DNA from: Phycisphaerales bacterium
GTDB taxonomy: Bacteria; Planctomycetota; Phycisphaerae; Phycisphaerales; UBA1924
NCBI GenBank assembly: GCA_029260315.1
Contig: JAJDDM010000116.1
Span: forward strand, 1 to 50,615
DNA: 50,615 nt
Reading direction: 5' to 3'
Shown here: positions 9,703 through 19,854 of the stretch, piece by piece
Position numbering within the stretch: position 1 is the first letter of the stretch
How the letters are laid out: every line of letters starts with the position of its first letter
Program-made: the position numbers and the translations under genes
The notes under the pieces: generated by a model
Database searches by the model: none
The model's input: only the letters and a program-made list of their open reading frames with translations
Told to the model about the DNA's origin: nothing

Positions 9703-11573
9703 GCGTCGATCTGAACCCCGCGATGCTGGAGCTTCTGGAACTCGCCCGCGGGCGCGGGTGGCTGAGCTATGAGGAAGTCACGACGACGCTGCCGGACGAG
9801 CTGGTCAGCCAGGAGGGCGTCGACCTTCTGCTGACGGCGATCGATCGGCACGAGATCGAGCTGGTGGACGAGCTGGAGTATCGCGCCCGCCTGCACCGCG
9901 AGGCGATCGCGCGGGGCGATGAGCCCGGGCGGGACCCGCTCGCCGAGCACCTGCGCAAGGCGGCGGCGAAGCGCGGCACGGGCGGCAAGCCGCTGCGGGC
10001 GATGAGCGTCGCGGGTGGGGAGCGGACGGCGGAGACCGCGGAGCTGCGCAGCCGGCTCGCCGGCACGAAGGGCGCGTTCAACGAGGACGAGGGCGACTAC
10101 GACGAGGAGCGGATCGCGCGCGAGTTCGAGGAGGCGGTCGCCGAGGAGACGACGGGCAAGAGGATCGACGATCCGATGCGGATGTACCTCACGCAGATGG
10201 GGACGATCCCGCTGCTGACGCGCGAGGAGGAGATCCGCCTGGCGAAGAAGATCGAGACGACGCGGATGATCTTCCGGCGTCGCTGCCTGGAGTGCGACTA
10301 CATCGTGCGCCAGGTGATCGACATCCTGCGCCAGGTCGACGGGGGCGAGCTGCCGTTCGATCGCACGATGCGGGTCTCGACCGCCGAGGAGAACCACAAG
10401 GAGAAGCTCGCGGCGAGGATCCCGGTCAACGTCGCGACGGTCGAGCGGCTGCTGGATCTGAACGGCGAGGATTGGCGGGAGCTGTGCGAGCAGCTCGACA
10501 CGGGGCTTCGGACCAAGGCGGACCGCAAGCGGGTGGACGAGATCCAGGGGCGGATCGCGGCGCGACGCCGACGGATCGCGTTCCTGACCGAGGAGCTGTG
10601 CCTGCGAACGGCGCGGATCGTGCCGCTGATGCGCAAGCTGCGCTCGATCATGCAGAAGGTCGAGCGGCTCCAGGACGCGCTGGGGCAAGAGGGCGAGGAC
10701 GCGCCGGGGCCCGAGGACGCGCAGGTCATGGAGGAGGAGATCCAGGGGCTGCGCGAGCTGGTGCTCGATATGCCGGATCGTCTGATCGTGCGGGTGCGCG
10801 ACATCAACACCGTGTTCTGGGAGTACGAGCAGGCCAAGCGGGATCTTTCCGGAGGCAACCTGCGATTGGTCGTGTCGATCGCCAAGAAGTATCGCAACCG
10901 GGGCCTGCCGTTCCTGGACGTGATCCAGGAGGGCAACACGGGGCTGATGCGGGCGGTCGACAAGTACGAGTACAAGCGGGGCTACAAGTTCAGCACCTAC
11001 GCGACGTGGTGGATCCGCCAGGCGATCACGCGCGCGATCGCCGACCATGCACGGACGATCCGTATTCCGGTGCACATGATCGAGACGATGAGCCGCCTGC
11101 GGGGGATCCAGAAGCAGATCGTGCAGGAGACGGGCGCCGAGCCGACGATGGAGGAGATCGCCGAGCGCGCGGCCCTGCCGATCGCAGACGTCAGGCGGGT
11201 AATGAAGATCGGCAAGCAGCCGGTGAGCCTGGACCGCCCGGTCGGCGAGGGCGAGGACAGCTACTTCGGCGATTTCATCGAGGACGAGTCGCAGAGCTCG
11301 CCCTCGGACACCGCCGCCCAGGAGATGCTCAAACAGCGGATCGAGCAGATCCTCAAGACCTTGACATATCGCGAGCGAGAGATCATCAAGCTGCGCTACG
11401 GCATCGGCGACGGGTATACCTACACGCTCGAAGAGGTCGGGCGGATCTTCAAGGTCACGCGCGAGCGCGTGCGCCAGGTCGAGGCCAAGGCAATCCGCAA
11501 GCTCCAGCACCCGGTGCGGGCGAGGAAGCTCCAGGGATTCGTGGATGGCTCGGGCTTCGGCGAGAGCCGATAG
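9699..11573 (+). CDS. rpoD: RNA polymerase primary sigma factor RpoD (sigma-70)
   Basis: A 624-residue group 1 sigma factor. Region 1.1-like N-terminus (residues 1-80); region 1.2 [17 protein letters not shown] near 157; a long non-conserved insert (about 185-370) with charged helices; region 2 from about 385 to 460, including the core-binding and -10 recognition segment [18 protein letters not shown]; region 3 after [12 protein letters not shown]; region 4 from about 555 with the helix-turn-helix [20 protein letters not shown]. The full set of regions shows this is the housekeeping sigma and not an alternative one. Its ATG overlaps the dnaG stop. It ends only 8 bases from the stop of the convergent membrane gene, so no room exists for separate terminators. 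Confidence 0.97.
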   Translation: MSVDLNPAMLELLELARGRGWLSYEEVTTTLPDELVSQEGVDLLLTAIDRHEIELVDELEYRARLHREAIARGDEPGRDPLAEHLRKAAAKRGTGGKPLRAMSVAGGERTAETAELRSRLAGTKGAFNEDEGDYDEERIAREFEEAVAEETTGKRIDDPMRMYLTQMGTIPLLTREEEIRLAKKIETTRMIFRRRCLECDYIVRQVIDILRQVDGGELPFDRTMRVSTAEENHKEKLAARIPVNVATVERLLDLNGEDWRELCEQLDTGLRTKADRKRVDEIQGRIAARRRRIAFLTEELCLRTARIVPLMRKLRSIMQKVERLQDALGQEGEDAPGPEDAQVMEEEIQGLRELVLDMPDRLIVRVRDINTVFWEYEQAKRDLSGGNLRLVVSIAKKYRNRGLPFLDVIQEGNTGLMRAVDKYEYKRGYKFSTYATWWIRQAITRAIADHARTIRIPVHMIETMSRLRGIQKQIVQETGAEPTMEEIAERAALPIADVRRVMKIGKQPVSLDRPVGEGEDSYFGDFIEDESQSSPSDTAAQEMLKQRIEQILKTLTYREREIIKLRYGIGDGYTYTLEEVGRIFKVTRERVRQVEAKAIRKLQHPVRARKLQGFVDGSGFGESR

Positions 11574-11581
11574 TTGCGCCG

Positions 11582-13147
11582 TCAGGTGAGCGCGCCGGAA
11601 CGCTTCAGGTTGGTCTGCACGGCCCATTTCACCATCGTGGCCGAGACGATCGCCAGCCAGACGACGGCGGCCAGCGCCTGAAGGCGGACGGACTGGTCGG
11701 GGACCATCAGCACGCCGACGGCGACGATCGTGGCGAACAGCGCGTGCGCCAGCACGTTCGCTGAGTTGGTAAGCAGGAACAGGCAGATCGTAATGCCCAG
11801 CGCCGCGGTGCCCGCGCTGAAGGCCATCGGCATCCGATCGGTCAGCGCTGGCGGAAGGATCTCCGCCGGCACGTCCCACAGGCTCACGGCGGTCGAGACG
11901 GTCTCCAGCCAGTGCGGGAACCACAAGCCGAACGTTCCGGCGAAGGCCGCGATGACGAGCATGGAGGAGTCGGCGGTTCGTCCGACGAGCGCGTGGCTGG
12001 CGAAGACGCAGAGCCCGGCCGCGGCGCCGAGCGTGGCGAGCCCGCTACCGATCGTGCCCTCACTCATCGAGACCGCGATCCCGATGGCGGCGATGCCCAT
12101 CGTGACGAACCAGATGAACCCGGCGAACTCGGCAGATCGCGAGGGCGTCCGTCGCGGCTTGGTCACGAGCTGCTGGCGCCCCGCGAGCGCCACGCCCGGG
12201 TGAGGCTCGCTTGAGCTCAGTTCCTGGCGGACCTTGGTCAGCTCGCCTCGGATGCGGGCCCGCTCGGTCTCGAGCGTGCGGCAGCGTCTCTCGAGATCCT
12301 CGTTCCGCTGCGCCTCTGCGGCGCGTTCCTTGAGCTTCTGCTCATAGTTCTCGGCCTGTGCCCTTGCCTCGGCCCGCGACTCATCAAGCTGGCTGGACAT
12401 GTTCTCGAGCATGTCCTTCAGTTCGTCGTGCTCGGCGAGGCGTGATTCGAGCTCCTTCTCCCGCTCGGACAGCTCGCCGCGCATCTGCTCGAGCTGGGAC
12501 GCGAGCTTCTGCTGCTCCTCGGCCTGCTGCTCCAGCACGCGCTTGTCCCTGACCAGCTCCTCCTGCACGCTGCTGATCTTCGCGCGCTCCTCGGCGATCT
12601 CGTCGGCCTTGGACTTGACCTCCGTCTCGCGCGCCGACAGCGTCTGCTGCTCGTTCTTGAGCCGTTCGCGCTCGCGCTGGATCGTCTCCCGCTCCTCGTC
12701 CACGTCGGGCTCGAACGCCTGATCCTCGACATGCTCGACCAGCGCGGCCTCGAGTTCCTCGAGCTCGCGCAGGCGCTCGGCGAGGCGCTCGCGCTGGCGC
12801 AGGAACTCGCCGCGCTCGGCCTCGACCCGCATCTCGCGCTCGCGCAGCTCGATCTCGGTGTCGCCCAGCGCACGCTCGCGCTCGGCGATGTCGTCGCGAT
12901 ACACGACGAGCTCGCCCTCTCGGGTCAACACGTCGACCTCGAGCATCTCCTGCTCGACGTGCGTCTCGCGGATCATGTTCAGACGCGATTCGAGGTCGGC
13001 GATGACGTCTGCCAGCGGATCGTCGCTCTCGTGCGCCCCCGGGCTGTGCTCGACGACGGCGCTGGTCTCGATCTCATCGATCTCGACATCGACGGTGTCC
13101 GGCTGGTGAACCAGCGAGTTGGTGTCGTGATCGGGTTTGTCGGTCAT
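11582..13147 (-). CDS. Coiled-coil protein with C-terminal six-helix membrane domain
   Basis: 521 residues. The start at 13147 has a GGAG ribosome binding site 8 bases upstream; the frame extends 21 codons further without support. Residues 1-60 are acidic and probably disordered. About 65-310 form a long Glu/Arg/Gln-rich coiled coil (for example REREMRVEAERGEFLRQRER). After a basic linker (KPRRTPSRSAEF) come about six hydrophobic helices, including FAGFIWFVTMGIAAIGIAV, SGLATLGAAAGLCVFA and ALAAVVWLAIVSATMVKWAV. It is probably an inner-membrane protein with a large cytoplasmic coiled-coil arm. I recognise no enzymatic motif. It converges on rpoD. The 251 bases upstream hold no gene that I can support. 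Confidence 0.75.
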   Translation of the reverse strand: MTDKPDHDTNSLVHQPDTVDVEIDEIETSAVVEHSPGAHESDDPLADVIADLESRLNMIRETHVEQEMLEVDVLTREGELVVYRDDIAERERALGDTEIELREREMRVEAERGEFLRQRERLAERLRELEELEAALVEHVEDQAFEPDVDEERETIQRERERLKNEQQTLSARETEVKSKADEIAEERAKISSVQEELVRDKRVLEQQAEEQQKLASQLEQMRGELSEREKELESRLAEHDELKDMLENMSSQLDESRAEARAQAENYEQKLKERAAEAQRNEDLERRCRTLETERARIRGELTKVRQELSSSEPHPGVALAGRQQLVTKPRRTPSRSAEFAGFIWFVTMGIAAIGIAVSMSEGTIGSGLATLGAAAGLCVFASHALVGRTADSSMLVIAAFAGTFGLWFPHWLETVSTAVSLWDVPAEILPPALTDRMPMAFSAGTAALGITICLFLLTNSANVLAHALFATIVAVGVLMVPDQSVRLQALAAVVWLAIVSATMVKWAVQTNLKRSGALT

Positions 13148-13398
13148 CGCGTCGCTCCGGGGGTCGGGCAAGAAGGCGGGCGCCGGGCACTCGGGGCCGA
13201 AGTGGATCATCGGCTTGCGAGAATTGGGATCCGAGCCCCTGTCTGATGCGATGGCGGAAAGGGGGGGAGGCTGGCGAGTTTGTGCGGGCCACGCGGGATA
13301 CGCGCTCCGTGCGGGAGAACCCGGTGGAAATATCGGTCTTTGGGTTCGCTGGAATACCCGTGCCGGGACCCCGGTTTTCGCTCACAGGAGGACTCTCC

Positions 13399-14391
13399 AT
13401 GGGACGTAATCGCGCTCTGGGCATGGGGATCGCCATCGTGGTCGGCACGGCGATCGGCACCGCCGCGCTGCTGGAACTCGAAGAACACAATCAGCCGGCG
13501 TCGCGCGAAGAGCGGCTTGCGGAGCATAAGCAGATGCTCCTCGATGGGTACGACCTCAGCGATGCGCGTTTCGATCCCGCCGAGGCGATGGCGCCGGGGG
13601 TCGCGAAGGACGGGATTCCGGCGCTCACCGATCCGAACCGCACGCTGCTGCCCCGACCGGACGATCGGGTGGTCGAGGTCGAGATTGGTTCGAGCGCGGT
13701 CGCGTATCCGATCAACATCCTGAACTGGCACGAGATCATCAACGACGAGATCGAGGGCGTGCCGATCGCGGTGACGTACTGCCCGCTGTGCGATTCGGTG
13801 GCGGTCTTCGATCGGCGACTGGAGAACGACCACGGCACGACCGAGGTGCTCGAGTTCGGGGTCTCGGGGCTGCTGTTGAACTCCAACGTGGTGATGTACG
13901 AGCGGACGACCAACGGATTGTGGTCGCAGGTGAAGATGGAAGCGATCTCCGGGCCGCACGCGGGCAGCGCGTTGCGGCACCTGCCCGTGAAGGTGGTCTC
14001 GTTCTCCGAGTTCTGGGCGGCGCACCCGGATGGACAGCTCCTGAGCACGGATACCGGGCACGAGCGGGACTACGCCGGCAATCCCTACGAGGGGTACTTC
14101 CAGAGCCCGACGCGCGTGTTCCACCAGTTTGACTACGACGACCGCCTGCCGCCGAAGGAGCTTGGGCTGGGCATCGTCGCGGGCGAGGAGGCGATCTTCG
14201 TGCGGGCGAGCGAGGTCATCGGACGCGAGTTGGCGGTTGAGACGCCGCTTGGAACCGTCCGCGTGACCGCCGACGGCGCGGGGCTGCGGGTGCTGGAGGC
14301 CCCCGAGGGCGTTCGGACGGTGCAGACGTTTTATCACAGCTTCAGCGCGTTTCATCGCGGTGCGCGGATCGTGCCGAAGATGGACGGGTAG
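13399..14391 (+). CDS. DUF3179 domain-containing protein
   Basis: 330 residues. The start at 13399 is set by a strong AGGAGG 7 bases upstream and gives an N-terminal hydrophobic anchor (LGMGIAIVVGTAIGTAALLE). The body matches DUF3179: YPINILNWHEIIND, then VTYCPLCDSVAVFDRR with the conserved C-P-L-C motif, a strand FGVSGLLLNSNVVMYER, LWSQVKMEAISGPHAG, and a C-terminal HSFSAFHRG. The family is widespread in planctomycetes and archaea and its biochemical role is not known; the paired cysteines suggest metal or redox chemistry. It probably faces the periplasm. The DoxX-like gene starts 70 bases downstream on the same strand. Confidence 0.88.
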   Translation: MGRNRALGMGIAIVVGTAIGTAALLELEEHNQPASREERLAEHKQMLLDGYDLSDARFDPAEAMAPGVAKDGIPALTDPNRTLLPRPDDRVVEVEIGSSAVAYPINILNWHEIINDEIEGVPIAVTYCPLCDSVAVFDRRLENDHGTTEVLEFGVSGLLLNSNVVMYERTTNGLWSQVKMEAISGPHAGSALRHLPVKVVSFSEFWAAHPDGQLLSTDTGHERDYAGNPYEGYFQSPTRVFHQFDYDDRLPPKELGLGIVAGEEAIFVRASEVIGRELAVETPLGTVRVTADGAGLRVLEAPEGVRTVQTFYHSFSAFHRGARIVPKMDG

Positions 14392-14460
14392 GTCTCGTGG
14401 GGCGTGCCCCGCGTCAACCTTGACGGTTGGCGGCGGGCCGATTGCTGGAAGGACTCAGAC

Positions 14461-14961
14461 ATGGGCGGATCGATGCAGAAGACCGACAACATCAAGTGGA
14501 TGATCGCGTTGCGGATCGTGGCCGGGGCTCCTTTGCTGCTGTTCGGCGTGATGCACCTGATCGGCGCGATGCCGATGAAGCCGCTGCTGGTAGAAGCGGG
14601 GCTGCCCGCGCCCGACCTGATGGCGATCGTCGCGCCGCTCGTGCAAGCGATCGCCGGCGCGAGCCTGCTGGCCGGGGCATACGCGCGCGTCGGCGGGATC
14701 TTGGCGATCGGGTCGATGGGCGGTGCGATCGTCACGCACCTGAAGATCCCCAACGACAAGTGGCCCGACGTCGCCGCGTACGCGGAGGACCCCGAGGCGT
14801 GGGCGGCCAATCCCGTCTACATGGAAGAGCCGATGATAATGATGGTCATGGCGATCGCGATCCTCGTGCTCTCGGCGATGATCGTCTGGAAGGGCGCCGG
14901 AGCGTTCAGCTTGGACCATAAAGCGGCCGGTGAGCCGAAAAACGCCCCGGATCCTGTCTAA
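14461..14961 (+). CDS. DoxX-like membrane protein
   Basis: 166 residues with four hydrophobic helices: ALRIVAGAPLLLFGVMHLIG, PDLMAIVAPLVQAIAGASLL, VGGILAIGSMGGAIVTHLKI and MIMMVMAIAILVLSAMIVW. The arrangement and the G-x-x-H/L-K-P spacing resemble the DoxX family of small quinone- or redox-linked membrane proteins. A GGAAGGA ribosome binding site lies 7 bases before the ATG at 14461; a later in-frame ATG at 14473 is the alternative. Its stop overlaps the stop codon of the convergent RND permease by two bases. It is probably co-expressed with the DUF3179 gene. Confidence 0.72.
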   Translation: MGGSMQKTDNIKWMIALRIVAGAPLLLFGVMHLIGAMPMKPLLVEAGLPAPDLMAIVAPLVQAIAGASLLAGAYARVGGILAIGSMGGAIVTHLKIPNDKWPDVAAYAEDPEAWAANPVYMEEPMIMMVMAIAILVLSAMIVWKGAGAFSLDHKAAGEPKNAPDPV

Positions 14962-17900
14962 CCGGCCTCGGCGTGCTGGGCCGTCGCGATCGCGCCGGCT
15001 TTGGTCGATGTCTCCGCCGACGTGGCCGGATCGCGCCGGATCGCTCGCACCATCTCGCGTCGCATGTCGAGCGTGAGGCTCAGCAGCAGCGGCACGAGCA
15101 GGAGCGTGAAGACGGTCGAGACAAGCAGCCCGCCCACGACAACCGAGCCAAGCCCGCGGTACATCTCCGAGCCCGCGCCGGGCAAGAGCACCAGCGGGAG
15201 CATCCCGCCGACGCTGGTGAGCACGGACATGAAGATCGGGCGGATGCGCGAGCGCACGGCCTGAGACACGGCGTCGGCGATCGGCGCCGGCTCGTCGCCC
15301 TCTCGCAGCAGCGCGAGCGAGCGATCGACCAGCAGAATGGCGTTGTTGACCACGACGCCGATCAGGATGATGAAGCCGATCATCGTCAGCACGTCGAGCT
15401 GCTGGATCGGTTTGGTCGGATCGGCGAGCGACGCGTTGTGGACCAGGCGCAGGCCGGCGAACCCCCCCACGATCGCCAGCGGCACGCTGAAGAGAATCAC
15501 GAACGGGTAGAGGAACGACTCGAACAGCGCCGCCATGAGCAGAAACGTCACCAGCAGCGCCCACACAAGGCGAGCGGTGGCGAGCTGCGGCTGGGTCGCC
15601 AGCGTGAAGAGCAATCCCGCGAGCAGCAGCGCGAAGATGATCGCCCCAGCCGCGCCGTAGAGCATGGACCAATCCCGACGCATGATCGTTCGCACCACGA
15701 TCGCGATCGTCCCGCCCAGCCCGGCGAGGAGCGTCAGCCCGGCGAGGATGGCGACGGCACGCTGCCAGCCGCCGAGATCGCGGATCGTCGCGATGAGCCC
15801 CGCGGATTGGCTCTCGGGCGAGGTGCCAACGAGAGCGGCGGAGACCTCGTCGAGCTTCGCCGCGGTGCCCTCCAGGCGGATCCGCATCGTGCGATCGATC
15901 AGGCCTTGCTCGCGGGCCGGGGTGATGATGGCGCTGCGAATCTCCTCCATCACCTCGCCGACGGGACGCTGGTTGGGCGGCTTGACGCTGACGGTGACGC
16001 TGGGCAACTCCTCGATGCGGCTGATCTGCTGGGGCGAGAGAGCCGGCATAAACTCAACGACCGTCGCCAGCGAGACGACCTGCCCCGTCGGCGTCGTGAC
16101 CGAGATCCCCGCGAGCTGTTCCTTCGTTTCGAGCCGCCCGCCGGTGGGCAGGAGAACGAGGTCGATGGTGTCGCCGGCGTACTGGTAGTCGTCGACGAAC
16201 GCGCCGTCGAAGAGCGAGCGTGCCGCGTCGCCGACGTCGGCGGTGGTGAGCCCCAGTCGCCTGCCGTTCTCGTTGAGACGGATGCGGAACTCCTGCTGTT
16301 GGAGCAGGAAGTTGGCGGGCGTCGACGTGACCTCCTGACCGAAGCCGTAGCGCTGGCGAGCGGTCGCCTCCATGAACGCGGCGGCGCTGTTGACGCGGCT
16401 GAGATTCGGCCCGGAGATCTCGATGTCGATCGAGTTGCCCGCGCCGAAGCCCCGCCCGAAGATGGCGGCCTGGGACGCGCCGCCGAAGGCGTCGGGGATG
16501 CCGCCCATGGAGTTCGTAACGAGCTGGCCGATGGGGATGACGACCTGCTCGCGCTGGCTGGTCGCGCCGACGAACAGCGAGCCCTCGAACGCGCCGATAA
16601 AGAAGTTTTCGACGGGGATCGGATCGAACGGCTCGGGCTGATTCGTCGGGTCGGTCCAGTCGAATCGGGCGATCGGCGGCAGGGCCTCGACGGTGCTGGG
16701 CTCGTTGATGTCGGCGTCGGCGTAGGGCTTGATGCCGCGCTCGATGTGCTTGGCGATCGTCTCCATCTGCTCGACAGAGTAGCCCGGGGGAATCTGCAGC
16801 CCGCCGAAGACGAGGTTGCGGTTGCCCGCGGGGAGATAGTCCAAGGGCGGCATGAGCAGAGCCGCGCCGAGCAGGCTCAGGCCCGTGAGCACAACGATGA
16901 TCGCCGGGCGCAGGGTCCAGCCGGCCCAGCCACCCGCGAGCCACTTGACGGCGCGGACGAACGCGCCGGTTGCCAGCCCAAGCAGCGGCGTCAGGCCGAA
17001 GAGCGTGCGCAGCGCATGGACCACCGGATGCGGGCGCTCGCGGTGCGGGCGGAGCCAGCGCGAGCAGGCGCTGGGGATGACCGTGATCGAGACGATGAGG
17101 CTGAGCACGACCGAGGCGACGATCGCCAGCGAGAGATCGCGGAAGAGCTGCCCGGCTTCTTCCTGGATCGTGATGATCGGGATGAACACGGCGACGGTGG
17201 TGAGCGTGGAGGCGAGGATCGCGCCCCAGACCTCGCGTGCGCCCTTGTACGCCGCCTCGATTGCGTTCTCGCCTTTCTCGATGCGCTGATAGATACTCTC
17301 GAGCACCACGATGGCGTTGTCGACGACCATGCCCACGGCGAAGGCGAGCCCGGCGAGCGAGATGACGTTGAGCGTGCGCCCGAAGGCAAGGAGCACGAGG
17401 AACGTGCCGACGACGCTGATGGGGATCGCCAGCGCAATCACGCCGGTCGAGACGATCGAGCGCAGGAAGACGAGCAGGACGCACGCGGCGATGACGCCGC
17501 CGATCCAGAGGTTCTGGGTGACGAGCTGGATCGCCGAGTCGATGTAGGTGGTCTCGTCATAGACCTGGCGTAGGCGCAGGTGGTCGCCCGCGGTCGGGTG
17601 CAACGCGGGGAGGATCTCCTGGCGGATCTCCTCGAGGCGCGGGCGCAGATCGTCCATGATGTCCACGACGTTGGAGCCGGATTGGCGGATGATGTTGATC
17701 GCCAGCGACGGCTGGCCGAAGGCGCGGACGAAGCCCCGGCGTTTCTGGTAGCCCAGATCGACGGTCGCGACGTCGCGGACGAGCACCATGCGCCCGTCGG
17801 GGCTGGCGATCGGCGTGTTGAGGACTTCTTCTGTGTTCTGGTACTGGCCCATGACCCGCACGCGGATGTCGCGCTTGCCCTCGACGATCGTGCCCGCGGA

Positions 17901-18569
17901 GACGTTCTGGTTCTCTGCGCGCAGGGCGGCGATGACGTGCTGGTAGGTGAGCAAACGCTGGGCGAGGGCCTGGGGATCGATCATGACCCGCAGCTCGCGT
18001 TCACGCCCGCCGAAGATGTTGACCTCGGCGACTCCGTCGATGCGCTCGATGAAGGGTTTAATTTCGCGGTCGACCGCGTCGAAGAGCGTGGTCACGTCAA
18101 AGCCCGGGTGCTCGTGGGCGAAGGCCGGGTCGAGGTCGAGGATGATCCAGGCGATGGCGCTATCGGGCCCGGTGGTGCCGGCGACGGTGATGGTCGGCTC
18201 GTCGGCGTCCTGGGGAATCTCCGGAACCTGGCGCAATGCGTCTGAGACCTCCTGGCGTGCGCGGTTGATGTTCGCGCCGAGGTAGAACTCCAGGGTGATC
18301 TGGACCACGCCCTCGCTGGTGAGCGAACGCATCGACTTGAGATTCGAGACGTTCTTGAGCTGCTCTTCCTGCTCCTTGGTGATCTCGTCGATGATCTCCT
18401 GCGGGCTGCGCCCGGGCCAGGCGGTATCCACGTTGATGATGGGGTAATCGACCGTCGGCGTGAGCTGCACGGGGATCGCGCCCAGGCCGATCATGCCGAA
18501 GATCACCAGGAGCAGCACGCCGACGCTCACGCCGACCGGCTTATTGATTGCGAGGCGGATGATGTCCAT
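14958..18569 (-). CDS. RND-family efflux permease (HAE type)
   Basis: 1,203 residues, slightly longer than the usual 1,030-1,060. An inner-membrane proton-driven exporter that works as a trimer with a periplasmic adaptor and an outer-membrane channel. It begins MDIIRLAINKPVGVSVGVLL with the first helix, followed by the large porter loop. The TM4 proton-relay motif GMVVDNAIVVLESIYQR and the matching TM10 segment GVVVNNAILLVDRSLALLRE are present. Other conserved pieces are WPGRSPQEI and FLRSIVSTGVIALAIPISV. The extra length lies partly between the two halves and in a hydrophobic insert near residues 950-1000 (AVAILAGLTLLAGLGGTIAI). The adaptor gene ends 3 bases upstream, so the two form an operon. 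Substrate unknown (drugs, lipids or metals). Confidence 0.93.
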   Translation of the reverse strand: MDIIRLAINKPVGVSVGVLLLVIFGMIGLGAIPVQLTPTVDYPIINVDTAWPGRSPQEIIDEITKEQEEQLKNVSNLKSMRSLTSEGVVQITLEFYLGANINRARQEVSDALRQVPEIPQDADEPTITVAGTTGPDSAIAWIILDLDPAFAHEHPGFDVTTLFDAVDREIKPFIERIDGVAEVNIFGGRERELRVMIDPQALAQRLLTYQHVIAALRAENQNVSAGTIVEGKRDIRVRVMGQYQNTEEVLNTPIASPDGRMVLVRDVATVDLGYQKRRGFVRAFGQPSLAINIIRQSGSNVVDIMDDLRPRLEEIRQEILPALHPTAGDHLRLRQVYDETTYIDSAIQLVTQNLWIGGVIAACVLLVFLRSIVSTGVIALAIPISVVGTFLVLLAFGRTLNVISLAGLAFAVGMVVDNAIVVLESIYQRIEKGENAIEAAYKGAREVWGAILASTLTTVAVFIPIITIQEEAGQLFRDLSLAIVASVVLSLIVSITVIPSACSRWLRPHRERPHPVVHALRTLFGLTPLLGLATGAFVRAVKWLAGGWAGWTLRPAIIVVLTGLSLLGAALLMPPLDYLPAGNRNLVFGGLQIPPGYSVEQMETIAKHIERGIKPYADADINEPSTVEALPPIARFDWTDPTNQPEPFDPIPVENFFIGAFEGSLFVGATSQREQVVIPIGQLVTNSMGGIPDAFGGASQAAIFGRGFGAGNSIDIEISGPNLSRVNSAAAFMEATARQRYGFGQEVTSTPANFLLQQQEFRIRLNENGRRLGLTTADVGDAARSLFDGAFVDDYQYAGDTIDLVLLPTGGRLETKEQLAGISVTTPTGQVVSLATVVEFMPALSPQQISRIEELPSVTVSVKPPNQRPVGEVMEEIRSAIITPAREQGLIDRTMRIRLEGTAAKLDEVSAALVGTSPESQSAGLIATIRDLGGWQRAVAILAGLTLLAGLGGTIAIVVRTIMRRDWSMLYGAAGAIIFALLLAGLLFTLATQPQLATARLVWALLVTFLLMAALFESFLYPFVILFSVPLAIVGGFAGLRLVHNASLADPTKPIQQLDVLTMIGFIILIGVVVNNAILLVDRSLALLREGDEPAPIADAVSQAVRSRIRPIFMSVLTSVGGMLPLVLLPGAGSEMYRGLGSVVVGGLLVSTVFTLLLVPLLLSLTLDMRREMVRAIRRDPATSAETSTKAGAIATAQHAEAG

Positions 18570-18572
18570 GAC

Positions 18573-19757
18573 TCAGCCGGCGTCCTTTGCGGTGGGGTCG
18601 GCGGGCTTGGCCGGCAACTCGGCGCTGACCATGAGATCCTGCGTCGCGTACAAACGCTCGTTGCCCTCGACGATCACCCGCATCCCCGGCTGGAGCTGGC
18701 CGGGCATGATCGCGACGCGATCGCCCGCGGCGTACTTGGATCGAATCCGCGCGGGCATCGCCTTGCCGTCGGCGTCGAAGAACACGAACTCGCCCGCGTC
18801 GTCGCGCAGGATCGCGTCCTTGTGGACGGTGATCTCCGGCGCGAAACCCCCGGCGGGCACGAAGCCGATGACCGACATGCCCGGACGACCCCGCCCCAAC
18901 GGGTTCGAGATCGGGACGCGGACGGTGAACTGACGGGTGCGCGGGTCGGCGTCGGGGATGATCCGCGCGACCTCGGCGAGCTCCTCGTGGGCGACGGTCC
19001 TGCCGGGCTCGCCCTCGACGGGGTCGCGCATCGCCTCGATCCGCAGACGGACCTTCGTCGAAGCCTGATCCAGGCGCCAGATGAGCGACTCGGGAACATC
19101 GAGACGGGCCTCAATCTCGCGCAGGCTGACGAGTTCGATAACCTCGTCGCCCCGATCGACCCACTGACCAAGCTCGGTCCGCTTGCGGGTGACGCGCGCG
19201 GGGAAGGGCGCGCGGATCGTCATGTCGTCCTTGCGCTCGATGGCGTCGCGATGGCGGGCGATCGCCCCCGAGAGCTCGGCCTGGGCCCGGGCGAGCTGGG
19301 CGTCGAGGCGATCCACGGCGGTCTGTGCGCGTTCGAGCTCGGTCACGCTCGTGGCCTCCTGCGAGGTCATCCGCGTGATCTGGTCGAGGTCGCGCTGGGC
19401 CTGAGCCCTCTCGACGTTGATGCGTTTGATATCGCTCTCGGTGGCCTTGATCTGCGCCGACGCCGAGTCGATCGCGATCTGCGCGAGCGTCGTATCCAGG
19501 ACGGCGATCACGTCGCCCGCCTCGACCGCGTCGCCCTCCTCAACGGGCAACTCGACAACCAGCCCGGGCTCCTCGGCGGCGAGGCTGGAGCGACGCAGGC
19601 TCCGCAGCTCGCCGGTCACCTGCCGCCAGACTTCGACCTCTTCCAGGCGCACGGCGTCGACGACGACGGTCGCGGGCTGGGCGAGTGCGGGGGCTGTGAG
19701 GGCCGCCGCGGCGGTGGCGACGACGACGCGGGCCGGGCTCGGCCAGTTCATGCGCAT
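18573..19757 (-). CDS. RND efflux periplasmic adaptor (membrane fusion protein)
   Basis: 394 residues. The start at 19757 is supported by GGAGG 9 bases upstream and by the signal peptide it exposes, ending near ALAQP. Layout is typical: a lipoyl/barrel-sandwich half (EEPGLVVELPVEEGDAVEAG), a long alpha-hairpin (about residues 110-200, ERAQAQRDLDQITRM...), the second lipoyl half (APFPARVTRKRTELGQWVDR), a beta-barrel (VPISNPLGRGRPGMSVIGFV) and a membrane-proximal domain. It links the permease encoded immediately downstream to an outer-membrane channel that is not in the window. No lipobox cysteine is visible, so anchoring is probably by the signal sequence or by protein contact. Confidence 0.92.
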   Translation of the reverse strand: MRMNWPSPARVVVATAAAALTAPALAQPATVVVDAVRLEEVEVWRQVTGELRSLRRSSLAAEEPGLVVELPVEEGDAVEAGDVIAVLDTTLAQIAIDSASAQIKATESDIKRINVERAQAQRDLDQITRMTSQEATSVTELERAQTAVDRLDAQLARAQAELSGAIARHRDAIERKDDMTIRAPFPARVTRKRTELGQWVDRGDEVIELVSLREIEARLDVPESLIWRLDQASTKVRLRIEAMRDPVEGEPGRTVAHEELAEVARIIPDADPRTRQFTVRVPISNPLGRGRPGMSVIGFVPAGGFAPEITVHKDAILRDDAGEFVFFDADGKAMPARIRSKYAAGDRVAIMPGQLQPGMRVIVEGNERLYATQDLMVSAELPAKPADPTAKDAG

Positions 19758-19854
19758 GGACCTAATCCTCCGGGGGAACTCCCGATGATTGTTAGGCGCG
19801 TTGAGGTGCCCGACGCCGTTGGCAGACGAATAGGGGGTTCTATTCCGGACTCGC

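Noticed and set aside
9363..11924. 853-residue minus-strand frame opposite rpoD
   Set aside because: Leu/Arg/Asp-rich shadow of the sigma factor gene.
13148..13398. Possible small gene in the 251-base divergent gap
   Set aside because: Frames here are short, Gly/Arg-rich and lack ribosome binding sites; most likely promoter region for the two flanking genes.
14973..17573. 866-residue plus-strand frame opposite the RND permease
   Set aside because: Arg/Asp/Gly-rich shadow; the permease on the other strand has all family motifs.
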